NCBI RefSeq assembly: GCF_003853415.1
Contig: NZ_QTPP01000001.1
Span: 62,001 to 126,000 of the forward strand
Direction of reading: 5' to 3'
Length of the DNA: 64,000 bases
Source: Burkholderia sp. Bp9142
GTDB taxonomy: Bacteria > Pseudomonadota > Gammaproteobacteria > Burkholderiales > Burkholderiaceae
Shown: in pieces, positions 1 to 9,306 of the stretch
Layout: every line of letters begins with the position of its first letter
How positions within the stretch are numbered: position 1 is the stretch's first letter
Notes under the pieces: model-generated
Told to the model about the DNA's origin: nothing
What the model saw: only the letters and a program-made list of their open reading frames with translations
Databases searched by the model: none
Position numbers and translations under genes: made by a program

Positions 1-499
1 TCTCGAACTCCAGCAGCCGGCGCACCTGCACGACCGGATCGGCCGGCTTCAGGTCGAGCTGCCGCGCGATCTCGGCCGGCGCGCGCAGGCGCCGGCATTC
101 GAGCAGGCGGCTCACGTGCGGGTGCTCGGCACCGTCGTCGGCCAGCAGGCGCAGGAAGCGGAACTGCGCGCGATCTTCATTGTGCGTTGCAACAAACGTA
201 CCCTTGCCCTGCCGCCGGACCACGAGGTTTTCGGCGGCCAGCTCGTCGATCGCCTTGCGAACGGTGCCCTGGCTGACCTTGTAACGGGCCGCGAGCTCCA
301 CTTCGCTCGGAATGATCTCGCCCGGCTTCCATTCACCGGATTCGAGACTCTGCGTGATCAATGACTTGATCTGCTGGTATAACGGACTGAAGGTCGGTGA
401 CGGCGACGCGGCAGGCGCCGGCGCGGCATCGCCCGCGCCCGGCTGCCCTGGGCCGCCTGCGCCGGTCGGATTCGCGTTGTTCGCCTGGTTCGATGTCAT
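1..499 (-). CDS. GntR-family transcriptional regulator (HutC-like), C-terminus beyond the window
   Basis: The visible 166 residues begin with a Pro/Ala/Gly-rich linker (about 1-37). A winged helix-turn-helix follows (about 38-106), with typical GntR signatures (LYQQIKSLI, PSEVELAARYKVSQGTVRKA, VVRRQGKGTFVA). The start of a ligand-binding UTRA-type domain comes next (FRFLRL, LECRRLRAPAEIA). The reading frame runs off the left edge, so the C-terminus is missing. An in-frame ATG nine bases upstream (508) is an alternative start; neither has a convincing ribosome-binding site. The gene is divergent from malate dehydrogenase and shares with it a control region holding a perfect 16-bp palindrome. 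In related Burkholderia and Ralstonia a GntR gene commonly sits between mdh and the sdh operon, so control of TCA-cycle genes is the likely role (inference). Confidence 0.88.
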   Translation of the reverse strand, partial: MTSNQANNANPTGAGGPGQPGAGDAAPAPAASPSPTFSPLYQQIKSLITQSLESGEWKPGEIIPSEVELAARYKVSQGTVRKAIDELAAENLVVRRQGKGTFVATHNEDRAQFRFLRLLADDGAEHPHVSRLLECRRLRAPAEIARQLDLKPADPVVQVRRLLEFE

Positions 500-556
500 G
501 GCGCGCATTTCATCACAAACCGCGCTTTTCCGTCCACTCAAATTCCGCAAAACATC

Positions 557-572
557 TGTCTTATATAAGACA
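557..572. promoter_or_regulatory. Perfect 16-bp palindrome, probable GntR operator
   Basis: The sequence TGTCTTATATAAGACA is its own reverse complement. It contains the GT..TATA..AC core typical of HutC-class GntR operators. It lies 58 bp upstream of the GntR start and 11 bp upstream of the mdh -35 box, so one site could control both divergent genes. Assignment to the adjacent regulator is inference. Confidence 0.6.
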
Positions 573-583
573 TATGATACCGT

Positions 584-612
584 TTGACTTTGGGCCAAAC
601 GGCTCCTACACT
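584..612 (+). promoter_or_regulatory. Sigma-70 promoter of mdh
   Basis: A -35 box TTGACT (584-589) and a -10 box TACACT (607-612) are separated by exactly 17 bp. The predicted transcript would carry a leader of about 180 nt before the mdh ATG at 797. Confidence 0.6.
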
Positions 613-796
613 CCGGGGCGAGCAAGGGTTCGCGGGTGCAAAACGCGTCCCCGGCTACGTGCCACGGCCGTCTCCAGGTTCACCGCGTCTGCCTTTCGCG
701 AGTCCTCCGCCCTGCTTCAATGCAACGCTACGCGTAACGCGCATAGAATGGCGTTTTGCCTAGCGTCCACCGCTTCACCCGTCCTGGAGATTTTCA

Positions 797-1783
797 ATGG
801 CTAAGCCCGCAAAGCGCGTTGCCGTCACCGGCGCCGCAGGTCAAATCGCTTACTCCCTGCTGTTCCGCATCGCGAACGGCGACCTGCTCGGCAAGGACCA
901 GCCGGTCATCCTGCAGCTGCTCGACCTCCCGCAAGCCCAAGCCGCCGTCAAAGGCGTCGTGATGGAACTCGACGATTGCGCGTTCCCGCTGCTCGCGGGC
1001 GTCGTGATCACCGACGATCCGAAGGTTGCATTCAAGGATGCAGACGTCGCGCTGCTGGTCGGTGCACGTCCGCGCTCGAAGGGCATGGAGCGCAAGGACC
1101 TGCTGTCGGCGAACGCCGAGATCTTCACGGTCCAGGGCGCCGCGCTGAACGAAGTCGCGAGCCGCGACGTGAAGGTGCTGGTCGTCGGCAACCCGGCGAA
1201 CACCAACGCGTACATCGCGATGAAGTCGGCACCGGACCTGCCGAAGAAGAACTTCACGGCGATGCTGCGCCTCGACCACAACCGCGCGCTGTCGCAGCTC
1301 GCAGCGAAGTCGGGCAAGCCGGTCGCATCGATCGAGAAGCTCGCCGTGTGGGGCAACCACTCGCCGACGATGTACCCCGACTTCCGCTTCGCGACCGCCG
1401 AAGGCGAGTCGCTGCTGACGCTGATCAACGACGACGTGTGGAACCGCGACACGTTCATCCCGACCGTCGGCAAGCGCGGCGCGGCGATCATCGAAGCGCG
1501 CGGCCTGTCGTCGGCGGCGTCGGCAGCCAACGCGGCGATCGACCACGTGCGTGACTGGGTTCTCGGCACGAACGGCAAGTGGGTCACGATGGGCATCCCG
1601 TCGGACGGCTCGTACGGCATCCCCGAAGACATCATCTACGGCGTGCCCGTCGTGTGCGAAAACGGCGAGTACACGCGCATCGAAGGCCTGGAAATCGACG
1701 CGTTCTCGCGCGAGAAGATGGACGGCACGCTGGCCGAGCTGCTCGAAGAGCGCGACGGCGTCGCCCACCTGCTGAAGAACTAA
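797..1783 (+). CDS. mdh: Malate dehydrogenase (NAD-dependent)
   Basis: A 328-residue protein that oxidises malate to oxaloacetate in the TCA cycle, cytosolic. The N-terminal nucleotide-binding motif is TGAAGQI (residues 11-17). The catalytic pair is visible as Asp160 in LRLDHNR and His188 in WGNHSP. The substrate-binding loop arginines are in [11 protein letters not shown]. Length and sequence match the cytosolic-type MDH of beta-proteobacteria and plants, which belongs to the LDH/MDH superfamily and differs from the E. coli type. A TGGAGA ribosome-binding site lies seven bases before the ATG. The gene is divergent from the GntR regulator and probably under its control. Confidence 0.98.
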
Positions 1784-1829
1784 GCAGGCCGCATGGCCGG
1801 ACCGCCTCCGGGCGGGCCGGTCACGGCAC

Positions 1830-1861
1830 GGGCGGCGGGCCGGCAGCCGGCCCCGCCGCCC
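1830..1861 (+). terminator. GC-rich hairpin after mdh
   Basis: A strong hairpin (GGGCGGCGGGCCGG pairing with CCGGCCCCGCCGCCC, one bulged base, 3-nt loop) follows the mdh stop by 46 bp. No T tract follows, so intrinsic termination is uncertain; it may instead slow polymerase or stabilise the mdh 3' end. Confidence 0.35.
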
Positions 1862-1966
1862 GATCCGATCCGCGCACGTTTTGCCGCTCCAGGCGCCCCG
1901 CGCGCCGGCCCAGAACGTGCCCGAATCCGATTTTCTCCACGTTGCCGCCTCCTTGACGTAGAAGAG

Positions 1967-2974
1967 ATGTCCGCGCTCACTCCTGCACAAGTGCTGTACG
2001 ACGGGGCGTCCCCGCCCGCGATCCTGCCCTCCTGCGATCACTACGCGGGCAGCGAGAAGCTGATGCGCAAGTCGCTCGCGCTCCAGGCCGAACTCGGCCC
2101 CGTGTTCGACATCACGCTCGACTGCGAGGACGGCGCGGCCGTCGGCCAGGAAGCCGTGCACGCGCAACTCGTCGCCGAATGCCTCGGCAGCGCCGAGAAC
2201 CGCTTCGGGCGGGTCGGCGTCCGCATCCACGACTTTTCCCATCCCCACTGGCGCGACGACGTGCGCATCGTGCTGCGCGCCGCGCGCGCACCGGCCTACG
2301 TCACGCTGCCGAAGATCGCGAGCGCCGCCGACGCGGCCGAAATGGTCGCATTCATCGAGGGCACGCGCCGCGAGCTCGGCCTCGCGCAGCCGATCCCGGT
2401 CGACGTGCTGGTCGAGACGCACGGCGCGCTCGCGCAGGCGGCCGCCCTCGCCGCGCTGCCGCTGGTCGGCACGCTGAGCTTCGGGCTGATGGATTTCGTG
2501 TCCGCGCATCACGGCGCGATTCCCGATGCGGCGATGCGTTCGCCCGGCCAGTTCGACCACCCGCTCGTGCGCCGCGCGAAGCTGGAAATCGCCGCGGCCT
2601 GCCACGCGCACGGCAAGACGCCGTCGCACAACGTGACGACCGAGGTGCGCGACATGGCGGTCGTCGCCGGCGACGCACGCCGCGCGCGCGACGAGTTCGC
2701 GTTCACGCGGATGTGGAGCATCCATCCCGCGCAGATCCGCCCGATCGTCGACGCATTCGCGCCGCGCACCGATGAAGTCGCACTGGCCGCCGAGATCCTG
2801 CTGGCCGCGCAGGCCGCCGACTGGGGCCCGACGCGCCACGGCGATACACTGCATGACCGCGCGAGCTACCGCTATTACTGGTCGGTGCTGCGCCGCGCCC
2901 GGGCAACCGGCCAGCCGGTGCCGGCCGAGGCCGCGCCGCTGTTCGGCCCGGCCGCCGCCGGAGACGCGCTGTGA
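1967..2974 (+). CDS. HpcH/HpaI aldolase/citrate lyase family protein (CoA-ester lyase-like)
   Basis: A 335-residue TIM-barrel protein of the CitE/malyl-CoA lyase superfamily. Members cleave or form C-C bonds in CoA esters such as malyl-, citramalyl- or methylmalyl-CoA. Recognisable pieces are the DCEDG motif (about residues 52-56), VTLPKI (112-117), the VLVETHGAL strand whose Glu150 is a probable metal ligand, and FGLMDF plus a later WSIHP motif near the C-terminus. The frame is open further upstream, but ATG 1967 begins the conserved part and is preceded by a purine-rich GTAGAAGAG. It follows mdh and precedes prpD and acnA, so a role in organic-acid/propionate carbon flow is plausible. The exact substrate cannot be read from the sequence. 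Confidence 0.88.
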   Translation: MSALTPAQVLYDGASPPAILPSCDHYAGSEKLMRKSLALQAELGPVFDITLDCEDGAAVGQEAVHAQLVAECLGSAENRFGRVGVRIHDFSHPHWRDDVRIVLRAARAPAYVTLPKIASAADAAEMVAFIEGTRRELGLAQPIPVDVLVETHGALAQAAALAALPLVGTLSFGLMDFVSAHHGAIPDAAMRSPGQFDHPLVRRAKLEIAAACHAHGKTPSHNVTTEVRDMAVVAGDARRARDEFAFTRMWSIHPAQIRPIVDAFAPRTDEVALAAEILLAAQAADWGPTRHGDTLHDRASYRYYWSVLRRARATGQPVPAEAAPLFGPAAAGDAL

Positions 2975-3197
2975 GCGCGCGCCGACACACGCATTTCATC
3001 GAATCACCGGAGCGTGAACCCGAGACAGGTTTGCGAAACGACAAAAAACGTAACGGAGCCTGAAAACCTGAAATATGCGCGGCCAAATAGGTGAAAATAG
3101 CGGCCGCTGCGCGCTTCCGGGGCGCGTGCAGTTTCAAACCGGCCGGCGGCGTCAGTTGCCGGCCCTTGTCAACTGATTTTCGAAAGGTTCTGACTCC

Positions 3198-3704
3198 ATG
3201 AAGAAACTCCTGATCGCTACCGCCATCGGCGCGTTGTCCGCCACGATGCTGGTGTCGGCTCCGAGCGCGTTCGCCCAGGATACGGCGACTGCGAAGAAGA
3301 CGGCCAAGCGCCCGGCGCCGGCCAAGCGCATCGTTCCGCGCAGCAAGAAGGCCCAGGCACGTGCCGCGGCCAAGGTCGATCCGGTGCCGGACGGCGCGGT
3401 CAAGTGGGCGTGCAAGGACGGCCTGTCGTTCGACCTCGCCGGCGACATGAAGCGCGACCAGTTGGTCACGGTTCACTGGGCGAAGAAGAACTACAAGCTG
3501 CCGCGCCAGACCACGACGACGGGCGCCGACACGTTCTACGATCCGGCCGCCGGCTTCAAGCTGGTCGTGATCCCGAGCAAGGCGATGCTGTTCAGCGATG
3601 CGAACGGCGGCGAGCGTCTCGCCGACGAATGCGTGACGCCGGAAATGGCGCAAGGCGGCGCAGCGCCGACGCAATCGAACGAACTGAAGCCGGCAACGAA
3701 CTAA
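3198..3704 (+). CDS. Small periplasmic protein with MliC-like (C-type lysozyme inhibitor) domain
   Basis: A 168-residue exported protein. A signal peptide ends at about residue 26 (SAFA/QD). A Lys/Ala/Pro-rich linker follows (about 28-58), then an 85-residue domain. The domain resembles the MliC fold: WACKDG near its start, [25 protein letters not shown] in the middle, and a closing DEC, so the two cysteines could form the conserved disulfide. In true MliC proteins the central motif is a SGARY-like segment; here it reads TTGADTFY, so inhibitory activity is not assured. GAAAGG precedes the ATG. The gap to prpD is only 22 bp, so read-through into prpD is likely. Confidence 0.72.
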   Translation: MKKLLIATAIGALSATMLVSAPSAFAQDTATAKKTAKRPAPAKRIVPRSKKAQARAAAKVDPVPDGAVKWACKDGLSFDLAGDMKRDQLVTVHWAKKNYKLPRQTTTTGADTFYDPAAGFKLVVIPSKAMLFSDANGGERLADECVTPEMAQGGAAPTQSNELKPATN

Positions 3705-3726
3705 GCGCGTTCTCCCAGGCCCCTCG

Positions 3727-5178
3727 ATGTCCGCCTCGGTCTCCAACGTCCGCCCCGCTCCGGATTCGGTACTCGTCGATATCGTCGACTACGTGCTGAA
3801 CCCCGGCATCGACAGCGCGCTCGCGCTGGAGACGGCGCGTCATTGCCTGATCGACACGCTCGGATGTGGACTCGAGGCGCTGTCCTACCCTGCCTGCACC
3901 AAGCTGCTCGGCCCCGTCGTGCCCGGCACGATCGTGCCGAACGGCGCGAAGGTGCCCGGCACGTCCTTCCAGCTCGATCCCGTCCAGGCCGCCTTCGACA
4001 TCGGCGCGATGATCCGCTGGCTGGACTTCAACGACACCTGGCTCGCCGCCGAATGGGGTCACCCGTCCGACAACCTCGGCGGGATCCTGGCGACGGCCGA
4101 CTGGCTGTCCCGCACGGCCGTCGCGGCCGGCAGGAAGCCGCTTGTCATGCGCGACGTGCTCGTCGCGATGATCCAGGCCCACGAGATCCAGGGCTGCCTC
4201 GCACTCGAGAATTCATTCAACGCGGTCGGGCTCGACCATGTGCTGCTCGTGAAGGTCGCGTCGACGGCTGTCGTCGGCCGCCTGCTCGGGCTCACGCGCG
4301 ACGAGCTGATCAACGCGGTGTCCAACGCGTTCGTCGACGGCCAGGCGCTGCGCACCTACCGCCACGCGCCGAACACCGGTTCGCGCAAGTCGTGGGCGGC
4401 GGGCGACGCGACGTCCCGCGCGGTGCGCCTCGCGCTGATCGCGAAAACGGGTGAAATGGGCTACCCGTCGGCGCTCACCGCGAAAACCTGGGGCTTCTAC
4501 GACGTGCTGTTCGACGGCCAGCCGTTCCGCTTCCAGCGCCCGTACGGCACGTACGTGATGGAGAACGTGCTGTTCAAGATCGCGTTCCCCGCCGAATTCC
4601 ATGCGCAGACGGCCGCCGAGGCCGCGCTGCAGTTGCACGCCCAGCTCGCCGCGGCGGGCCGCACGACCGACGAGATCAGCCGGATCACGATCCGCACGCA
4701 CGCGGCCGCGATCCGCATCATCGACAAGCAGGGCCCGCTCGCCAATCCGGCCGACCGCGACCATTGCATCCAGTACATGGTCGCCGTGCCGCTGCTGTTC
4801 GGCCGGCTGACCGCGGCCGATTACGAAGACGCGGTCGCCGCCGATCCGCGCATCGACGCGCTGCGCGCGAAAACCGCGTGCGTCGAGGATCCGCAGTTCA
4901 CGAAGGATTACCATGACCCGGCCAGGCGATCGATCGCGAATGCGCTGACGATCGAGTTCGCGGACGGATCGAAGCTTGCCGAAGTGGCGGTCGAATACCC
5001 GATCGGCCATCAGCGACGCCGCGCGGACGGCATCCCGCTCCTGGTCGACAAGTTCCGGACCAACCTCGCCCGCCGCTTTCCGGCCAAGCAGCAACAAGCG
5101 ATTCTCGACGTGTCGCTGGACCAGGCAAAGCTCGAAGCGATGCCGGTCGATCAGTACGTCGATCTGTATGTGATATAG
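3727..5178 (+). CDS. prpD: 2-methylcitrate dehydratase
   Basis: A 483-residue protein, the same length as E. coli PrpD and colinear with it from end to end ([72 protein letters not shown]). PrpD dehydrates 2-methylcitrate to 2-methyl-cis-aconitate without an iron-sulfur cluster and also has weak aconitase activity. The rest of a prp operon (prpB, prpC) is not in this window, yet acnA follows directly and could complete hydration to 2-methylisocitrate. This pairing next to mdh suggests the gene serves both propionate and TCA metabolism (inference). Start ATG 3727 matches the family N-terminus. Confidence 0.96.
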   Translation: MSASVSNVRPAPDSVLVDIVDYVLNPGIDSALALETARHCLIDTLGCGLEALSYPACTKLLGPVVPGTIVPNGAKVPGTSFQLDPVQAAFDIGAMIRWLDFNDTWLAAEWGHPSDNLGGILATADWLSRTAVAAGRKPLVMRDVLVAMIQAHEIQGCLALENSFNAVGLDHVLLVKVASTAVVGRLLGLTRDELINAVSNAFVDGQALRTYRHAPNTGSRKSWAAGDATSRAVRLALIAKTGEMGYPSALTAKTWGFYDVLFDGQPFRFQRPYGTYVMENVLFKIAFPAEFHAQTAAEAALQLHAQLAAAGRTTDEISRITIRTHAAAIRIIDKQGPLANPADRDHCIQYMVAVPLLFGRLTAADYEDAVAADPRIDALRAKTACVEDPQFTKDYHDPARRSIANALTIEFADGSKLAEVAVEYPIGHQRRRADGIPLLVDKFRTNLARRFPAKQQQAILDVSLDQAKLEAMPVDQYVDLYVI

Positions 5179-5230
5179 CCGTCATCTACAGGACACGTTG
5201 TTTCCTTGCCTTAAACCCAGGAAAATCACC

Positions 5231-7948
5231 ATGGCCCACAATCTCCACAAGACCCTCAAGGAATTCGACAGCGGTTCCGGCAAAGGCAAGTTCTACTCGC
5301 TGCCGCAGCTCGGCAAGGAACTGAAGACGAAGATCGAGCGCCTCCCGGTGTCGATCCGCATCGTGCTCGAGTCCGTGCTGCGCAACTACGACGGCAAGAA
5401 GATCACCGAAGAGCACATCGAGCAGCTGGCGAACTGGAAGCCGACCGCGAAGCGCGTCGACGAGATTCCGTTCGTGGTGTCGCGCGTCGTGCTGCAGGAC
5501 TTCACGGGCGTGCCGCTGCTCGCCGACATCGCGGCCATGCGCGGTGTCGCGGAGCGTTCGGGCAAGAATCCGAAGAAGATCGAGCCGCTGGTCCCGGTCG
5601 ATCTCGTCGTCGACCACTCGGTCCAGATCGACTACTTCCGCCAGAAGGACGCGCTCGACCTGAACATGAAGCTGGAATTCCAGCGCAACAACGAGCGCTA
5701 CCAGTTCATGAAGTGGGGCATGCAGGCGTTCGACACGTTCAAGGTCGTGCCGCCGGGCGTCGGCATCGTCCACCAGGTGAACCTCGAGTATCTCGCGCGC
5801 GGCGTCCACCAGAAGGCGGACGGCGGCGACGCCGTGTACTACCCGGACACGCTCGTCGGCACGGACAGCCACACGACGATGATCAACGGCATCGGCGTGG
5901 TCGGCTGGGGCGTGGGCGGCATCGAGGCTGAAGCCGGCATGCTCGGCCAGCCGGTGTACTTCCTGACGCCGGACGTCGTCGGCGTCGAGCTGAAGGGCAA
6001 GCTGCGCGAAGGCGTGACGGCCACCGACCTGGTGCTGACGATCACCGAAATGCTGCGCAAGGAGAAGGTCGTCGGCAAGTTCGTCGAGTTCTTTGGCGAA
6101 GGCACGAAGTCGCTGTCGCTGCCGGACCGCGCGACGATCGGCAACATGGCGCCGGAATACGGCGCGACGATGGGCTTCTTCCCGGTCGACGAAAAGACCA
6201 TCGACTACTTCGAGGGCACGGGCCGCACGAAGGCGGAAATCGCCGCATTCGAGAACTACTTCAAGGCACAGAAGCTGTTCGGCATTCCGAAGGCCGGCGA
6301 CATCGACTACACGAAGACGGTGACGCTCGACCTGGCAACGGTCGCCCCGTCGCTGGCCGGCCCGAAGCGCCCGCAGGACCGCATCGAGATCGGCAACGTC
6401 AAGTCGACGTTCACCGACCTGTTCTCGAAGCCGGTCGCGGAAAACGGCTTCGCGAAGAAGGCGGACGACCTGAACACGCAGTACACGACGAGCAACGGCG
6501 TCGACGTGAAGAACGGCGACGTGCTGATCGCCGCGATCACGTCGTGCACGAACACGTCGAACCCGAGCGTGCTGCTGGCCGCCGGCCTGCTCGCGAAGAA
6601 GGCCGTCGAAGCCGGCCTCACCGTCGCGCCGCACATCAAGACGTCGCTCGCGCCGGGATCGCGCATCGTCACCGAGTACCTGACGAAGACGGGCCTCTTG
6701 CCCTACCTCGCGAAGCTCGGCTTCGAAGTCGCCGCCTACGGTTGCACGACCTGTATCGGCAACGCGGGCGACCTGACGCCGGAACTGAACGAAGCGATCA
6801 CGAAGAACGACATCGTCGCGGCAGCCGTGCTGTCGGGCAACCGCAACTTCGAAGCGCGTATCCACCCGAACATCCGCGCGAACTTCCTCGCGTCGCCGCC
6901 GCTCGTCGTCGCCTACGCGATCGCCGGCAACATCACGCGCGACCTGATGACCGAGCCGGTCGGCAAGGGCAAGGACGGTTACGACATCTACCTCGGCGAC
7001 ATCTGGCCGACGAGCGAGGAAATCCACGCGCTGCTGAAGTTCGCGCTGGACCCGAAGAAGTTCGAGGACAACTACGCGAAGCTGACCAAGAAGGGCGACC
7101 TCTGGAGCAAGATCGAGGGCGAAACGGGCCAGGTCTACGACTGGCCGAAGTCGACCTACATCGCCGAGCCGCCGTTCTTCGGCAACGACTTCTCGATGGA
7201 GCCGGCCGCCTCGATCCCGACGGTCAAGGGCGCGCGCGCACTGGGCATCTTCGGTGACTCGGTCACGACCGACCACATCAGCCCGGCCGGCTCGATCAAG
7301 GAAGACTCGCCGGCAGGCAAGTGGCTGAAGGAGAACGGCGTGCAGAAGGCCGACTTCAACAGCTACGGCTCGCGCCGCGGCAACCACGACGTGATGATGC
7401 GCGGCACGTTCGCGAACGTCCGGATCAAGAACCTGATGATCCCGGCGAAGGCAGACGGCACGCGCGTCGAAGGCGGCCTGACGATCCACCAGCCGAGCGG
7501 CGAACAGCAGTCGATCTATGATGCGGCCATGCAGTACGTCGCGGCCGACACGCCGACCGTCGTGTTCGCGGGCGAAGAGTACGGCACGGGCTCGTCGCGC
7601 GACTGGGCCGCGAAGGGCACGCAGCTGCTCGGCGTGAAGGCCGTGATCGCACGCAGCTTCGAGCGGATCCACCGTTCGAACCTGGTCGGCATGGGCGTGC
7701 TGCCGCTGCAGTTCAAGGGCGCGGACAGCATCCAGTCGCTCGGCATCACCGGTGAAGAGACCTACGACATCGAAGGCCTCGGCGACGACTTCAAGCCGCA
7801 GCAGGACGTCACGCTCGTGATCCACCGCAACAACGGCGAAACGACCCGCGTGCCGGTGCTGCTGCGCATCGATACGCCGATCGAAGTCGACTACTACAAG
7901 CACGGCGGGATCCTGCCGTTCGTGCTGCGCTCGCTGCTCGCAGCGTAA
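5231..7948 (+). CDS. acnA: Aconitate hydratase A
   Basis: A 905-residue [4Fe-4S] enzyme interconverting citrate and isocitrate. Cluster ligands are visible as Cys439 in [10 protein letters not shown] and Cys505/Cys508 in [10 protein letters not shown]. Other family marks are [14 protein letters not shown] and the swivel-domain motifs [13 protein letters not shown] and [13 protein letters not shown]. The length matches E. coli AcnA (891) with a slight extension. ATG 5231 ([10 protein letters not shown]) is preferred over an upstream start because it begins the conserved region. It lies 52 bp after prpD in the same direction, so the two probably share a transcript. An intrinsic terminator follows. 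The frame opposite is open for more than 900 codons, a shadow of GC-rich codon use. Confidence 0.97.
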   Translation: MAHNLHKTLKEFDSGSGKGKFYSLPQLGKELKTKIERLPVSIRIVLESVLRNYDGKKITEEHIEQLANWKPTAKRVDEIPFVVSRVVLQDFTGVPLLADIAAMRGVAERSGKNPKKIEPLVPVDLVVDHSVQIDYFRQKDALDLNMKLEFQRNNERYQFMKWGMQAFDTFKVVPPGVGIVHQVNLEYLARGVHQKADGGDAVYYPDTLVGTDSHTTMINGIGVVGWGVGGIEAEAGMLGQPVYFLTPDVVGVELKGKLREGVTATDLVLTITEMLRKEKVVGKFVEFFGEGTKSLSLPDRATIGNMAPEYGATMGFFPVDEKTIDYFEGTGRTKAEIAAFENYFKAQKLFGIPKAGDIDYTKTVTLDLATVAPSLAGPKRPQDRIEIGNVKSTFTDLFSKPVAENGFAKKADDLNTQYTTSNGVDVKNGDVLIAAITSCTNTSNPSVLLAAGLLAKKAVEAGLTVAPHIKTSLAPGSRIVTEYLTKTGLLPYLAKLGFEVAAYGCTTCIGNAGDLTPELNEAITKNDIVAAAVLSGNRNFEARIHPNIRANFLASPPLVVAYAIAGNITRDLMTEPVGKGKDGYDIYLGDIWPTSEEIHALLKFALDPKKFEDNYAKLTKKGDLWSKIEGETGQVYDWPKSTYIAEPPFFGNDFSMEPAASIPTVKGARALGIFGDSVTTDHISPAGSIKEDSPAGKWLKENGVQKADFNSYGSRRGNHDVMMRGTFANVRIKNLMIPAKADGTRVEGGLTIHQPSGEQQSIYDAAMQYVAADTPTVVFAGEEYGTGSSRDWAAKGTQLLGVKAVIARSFERIHRSNLVGMGVLPLQFKGADSIQSLGITGEETYDIEGLGDDFKPQQDVTLVIHRNNGETTRVPVLLRIDTPIEVDYYKHGGILPFVLRSLLAA

Positions 7949-8003
7949 GCGCCCTGCTTTTGCAGGTGCCGCAGCCGCCTCGCGGCGGTTGCGGCCGATT
8001 TGG

Positions 8004-8032
8004 ATGCCCGACCTCGTGTCGGGCATTTTTTT
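8004..8032 (+). terminator. Intrinsic terminator of the prpD-acnA transcript
   Basis: A perfect 9-bp stem (ATGCCCGAC / GTCGGGCAT) with a 5-nt loop is followed by seven T residues (8026-8032), 55 bp after the acnA stop. Confidence 0.92.
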
Positions 8033-8090
8033 GCCTGCTGGCCGGTGGCGGCAGGCCGCCAGCCGGGTGGCGTGCCGGCGCGCCCGTACG

Positions 8091-8531
8091 TTATGCGGCC
8101 TTGTCGCCGCGCGTCTTCGTACCCGCGCCGGCCCGCGCGTTCTTCTTCAGGTGCGCTCGGTTGTAGTCGAGCGCCGCGCGAACGAGGCGCTTCAGCGCCC
8201 GCTTGTCGACCTTGTCGCCTTCGAGGAAATCGATTGCGCGTCGCGCATTGCCTTCGAGACCCGCATTGAACAGCCCGTCGGGATCGGGCAGGTGCGCGCC
8301 ATGCATGAACGTGAGCTTCACCTTGCCCTTGTGCGCGTTCGCGACCGCGATCATCCCGTCGCATTCCCACACCGGGCTGCCCATCCATTTCCATTCCTCG
8401 ACGATGCCGTCGTCGGCGGCGAGGATCGTCGCGCGCAGTTCGGCGAACGTCTTGCCGCGCCAGTCGGCGATTCCGGCGATCAGTGCGTCGATACGGGCCG
8501 ATGGCGCCAGCGCCGGGTCGGATGCGCTCAT
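8091..8531 (-). CDS. DUF1801 domain-containing protein
   Basis: A 146-residue cytosolic protein of the DUF1801/YdhG-like family. The recognisable core has IADWRGKTFAELRATI, EEWKWMGSPVWECDGMIAVANAHKGKVKLTF and HGAHLPDPDGLFNAGLEGNARRAIDF. The C-terminus is Lys/Arg/Ala-rich. No enzymatic activity is established for the family. Its ATG overlaps the stop of the upstream SRPBCC gene by four bases (ATGA), so it is the third translationally coupled cistron of an arsR/SRPBCC/DUF1801 operon, a common arrangement in proteobacteria. Confidence 0.9.
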   Translation of the reverse strand: MSASDPALAPSARIDALIAGIADWRGKTFAELRATILAADDGIVEEWKWMGSPVWECDGMIAVANAHKGKVKLTFMHGAHLPDPDGLFNAGLEGNARRAIDFLEGDKVDKRALKRLVRAALDYNRAHLKKNARAGAGTKTRGDKAA

Positions 8532-8959
8532 GTGCGGGTCTCCTGGTCTTCATCGGGACGCGCCAGCACCTGTTCGAGCGATGCGAAGAATTGCGCCCAC
8601 CCGTGCTGCGCACCACGATATGCCTGCTCCTGATCCGCGCGGAATCCGGCCTGCTCCATGCGCAACAGCGTGCCGCGCGGCGTCGGCGCGAGCGTCCATG
8701 TGACGACGCTTTCGAGGCCATAAGCGGCCCACGTATAGGACAGCACGCGCTGCGGCTCGATCGTCAGCACCGTGCAGTCGACCGATCCCCAGTCCGCGCG
8801 AAAACTGAATGCGCGGCCCGCGACGGGCTCGAAATCGCTCTTCATCAGCCACGCCTCGATCAGGTGCGGTTGCGTGAGCGCGCGCCAGATCTTCTCCGGC
8901 GGATGCGACAGTTCCCGTTCGACGACGACGGTACGCGTTTCGGTGGTGGCCTGGTTCAT
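8528..8959 (-). CDS. SRPBCC (AHSA1/START-like) domain protein
   Basis: A 143-residue single-domain protein of the AHSA1-type SRPBCC family. Typical marks are VVVERELSHPPEKIWRALTQPHLIEAWLM at the N-terminus, then VLTIEPQRVLSYTW and the C-terminal helix GWAQFFASLEQVL. These helix-grip folds bind hydrophobic ligands; the ligand here is unknown. Start ATG 8959 overlaps the ArsR stop by four bases (ATGA), so the two are translationally coupled. The frame is open farther upstream inside arsR, but that part is shadow. Confidence 0.92.
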   Translation of the reverse strand: MNQATTETRTVVVERELSHPPEKIWRALTQPHLIEAWLMKSDFEPVAGRAFSFRADWGSVDCTVLTIEPQRVLSYTWAAYGLESVVTWTLAPTPRGTLLRMEQAGFRADQEQAYRGAQHGWAQFFASLEQVLARPDEDQETRT

Positions 8960-9291
8960 TGATCCATCCTCTTGAGCAGATCTTCGAGAGCGTCGAACCG
9001 GTTCTGCCAGAAGCCGGCCATCTGGCTGGTCCAGTCGAGCAACGGAGTCAGCGCCTGCGGCTGCGCGCTGTAGTGCGTCTGCCGGCCTTCGTGACGGTCG
9101 CTCACGAGCCCGGCCTGCTTCAGTACGCCCAGATGCTTCGATACCGCCGGCTGCGACACGCCTGCATGGGCCGTCAACGCGGCAACCGTCAGCTCGCCCT
9201 CCTCGCACAGCCGCTCGAAGAGCGCGCGGCGCGTCGGATCGGCAAGCGTCCTGAACAGCATGTCGTGAACGTTTTGCATGTTTGAATCCAT
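8956..9291 (-). CDS. ArsR-family transcriptional regulator
   Basis: A 111-residue winged-helix repressor: MLFRTLADPTRRALFERLCEEGELTV, HAGVSQPAVSKHLGVLKQAGLVSDRHEGRQTHYSA, then an SRPBCC-operon-type tail (LLDWTSQMAGFWQNRFDALEDLL). No metal-binding cysteine pair is seen, so it is unlikely to sense arsenic or heavy metals. The first ATG (9291) lies inside a perfect inverted repeat (CATAACC-4-GGTTATG, 9289-9306), so the second ATG at 9279 (MQNVHDML) may be the true start; neither has a good ribosome-binding site. It heads the arsR/SRPBCC/DUF1801 operon and probably represses it. Confidence 0.9.
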   Translation of the reverse strand: MDSNMQNVHDMLFRTLADPTRRALFERLCEEGELTVAALTAHAGVSQPAVSKHLGVLKQAGLVSDRHEGRQTHYSAQPQALTPLLDWTSQMAGFWQNRFDALEDLLKRMDQ

Positions 9292-9306
9292 AACCCGATG
9301 GTTATG
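9289..9306. promoter_or_regulatory. Inverted repeat, probable ArsR operator
   Basis: CATAACC and GGTTATG form a perfect 7-bp inverted repeat with a 4-bp spacer (CGAT), placed at the very start of the arsR coding region. Size and position fit autoregulation by the ArsR-type repressor (inference). Confidence 0.55.

Noticed and set aside
794..2854. A 686-codon open frame antisense to mdh and the HpcH-like gene
   Set aside because: Low-complexity Arg-rich translation and full overlap with two well-supported genes.
5186..8026. A 946-codon open frame antisense to acnA
   Set aside because: Arg/Ala/Val/His-rich composition without motifs; it mirrors the codon bias of acnA and is a typical GC-rich shadow.
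8956..9291. Reading the ArsR protein as an arsenic or metal sensor
   Set aside because: The protein lacks the cysteine pair of metal-sensing ArsR proteins and heads an SRPBCC operon.
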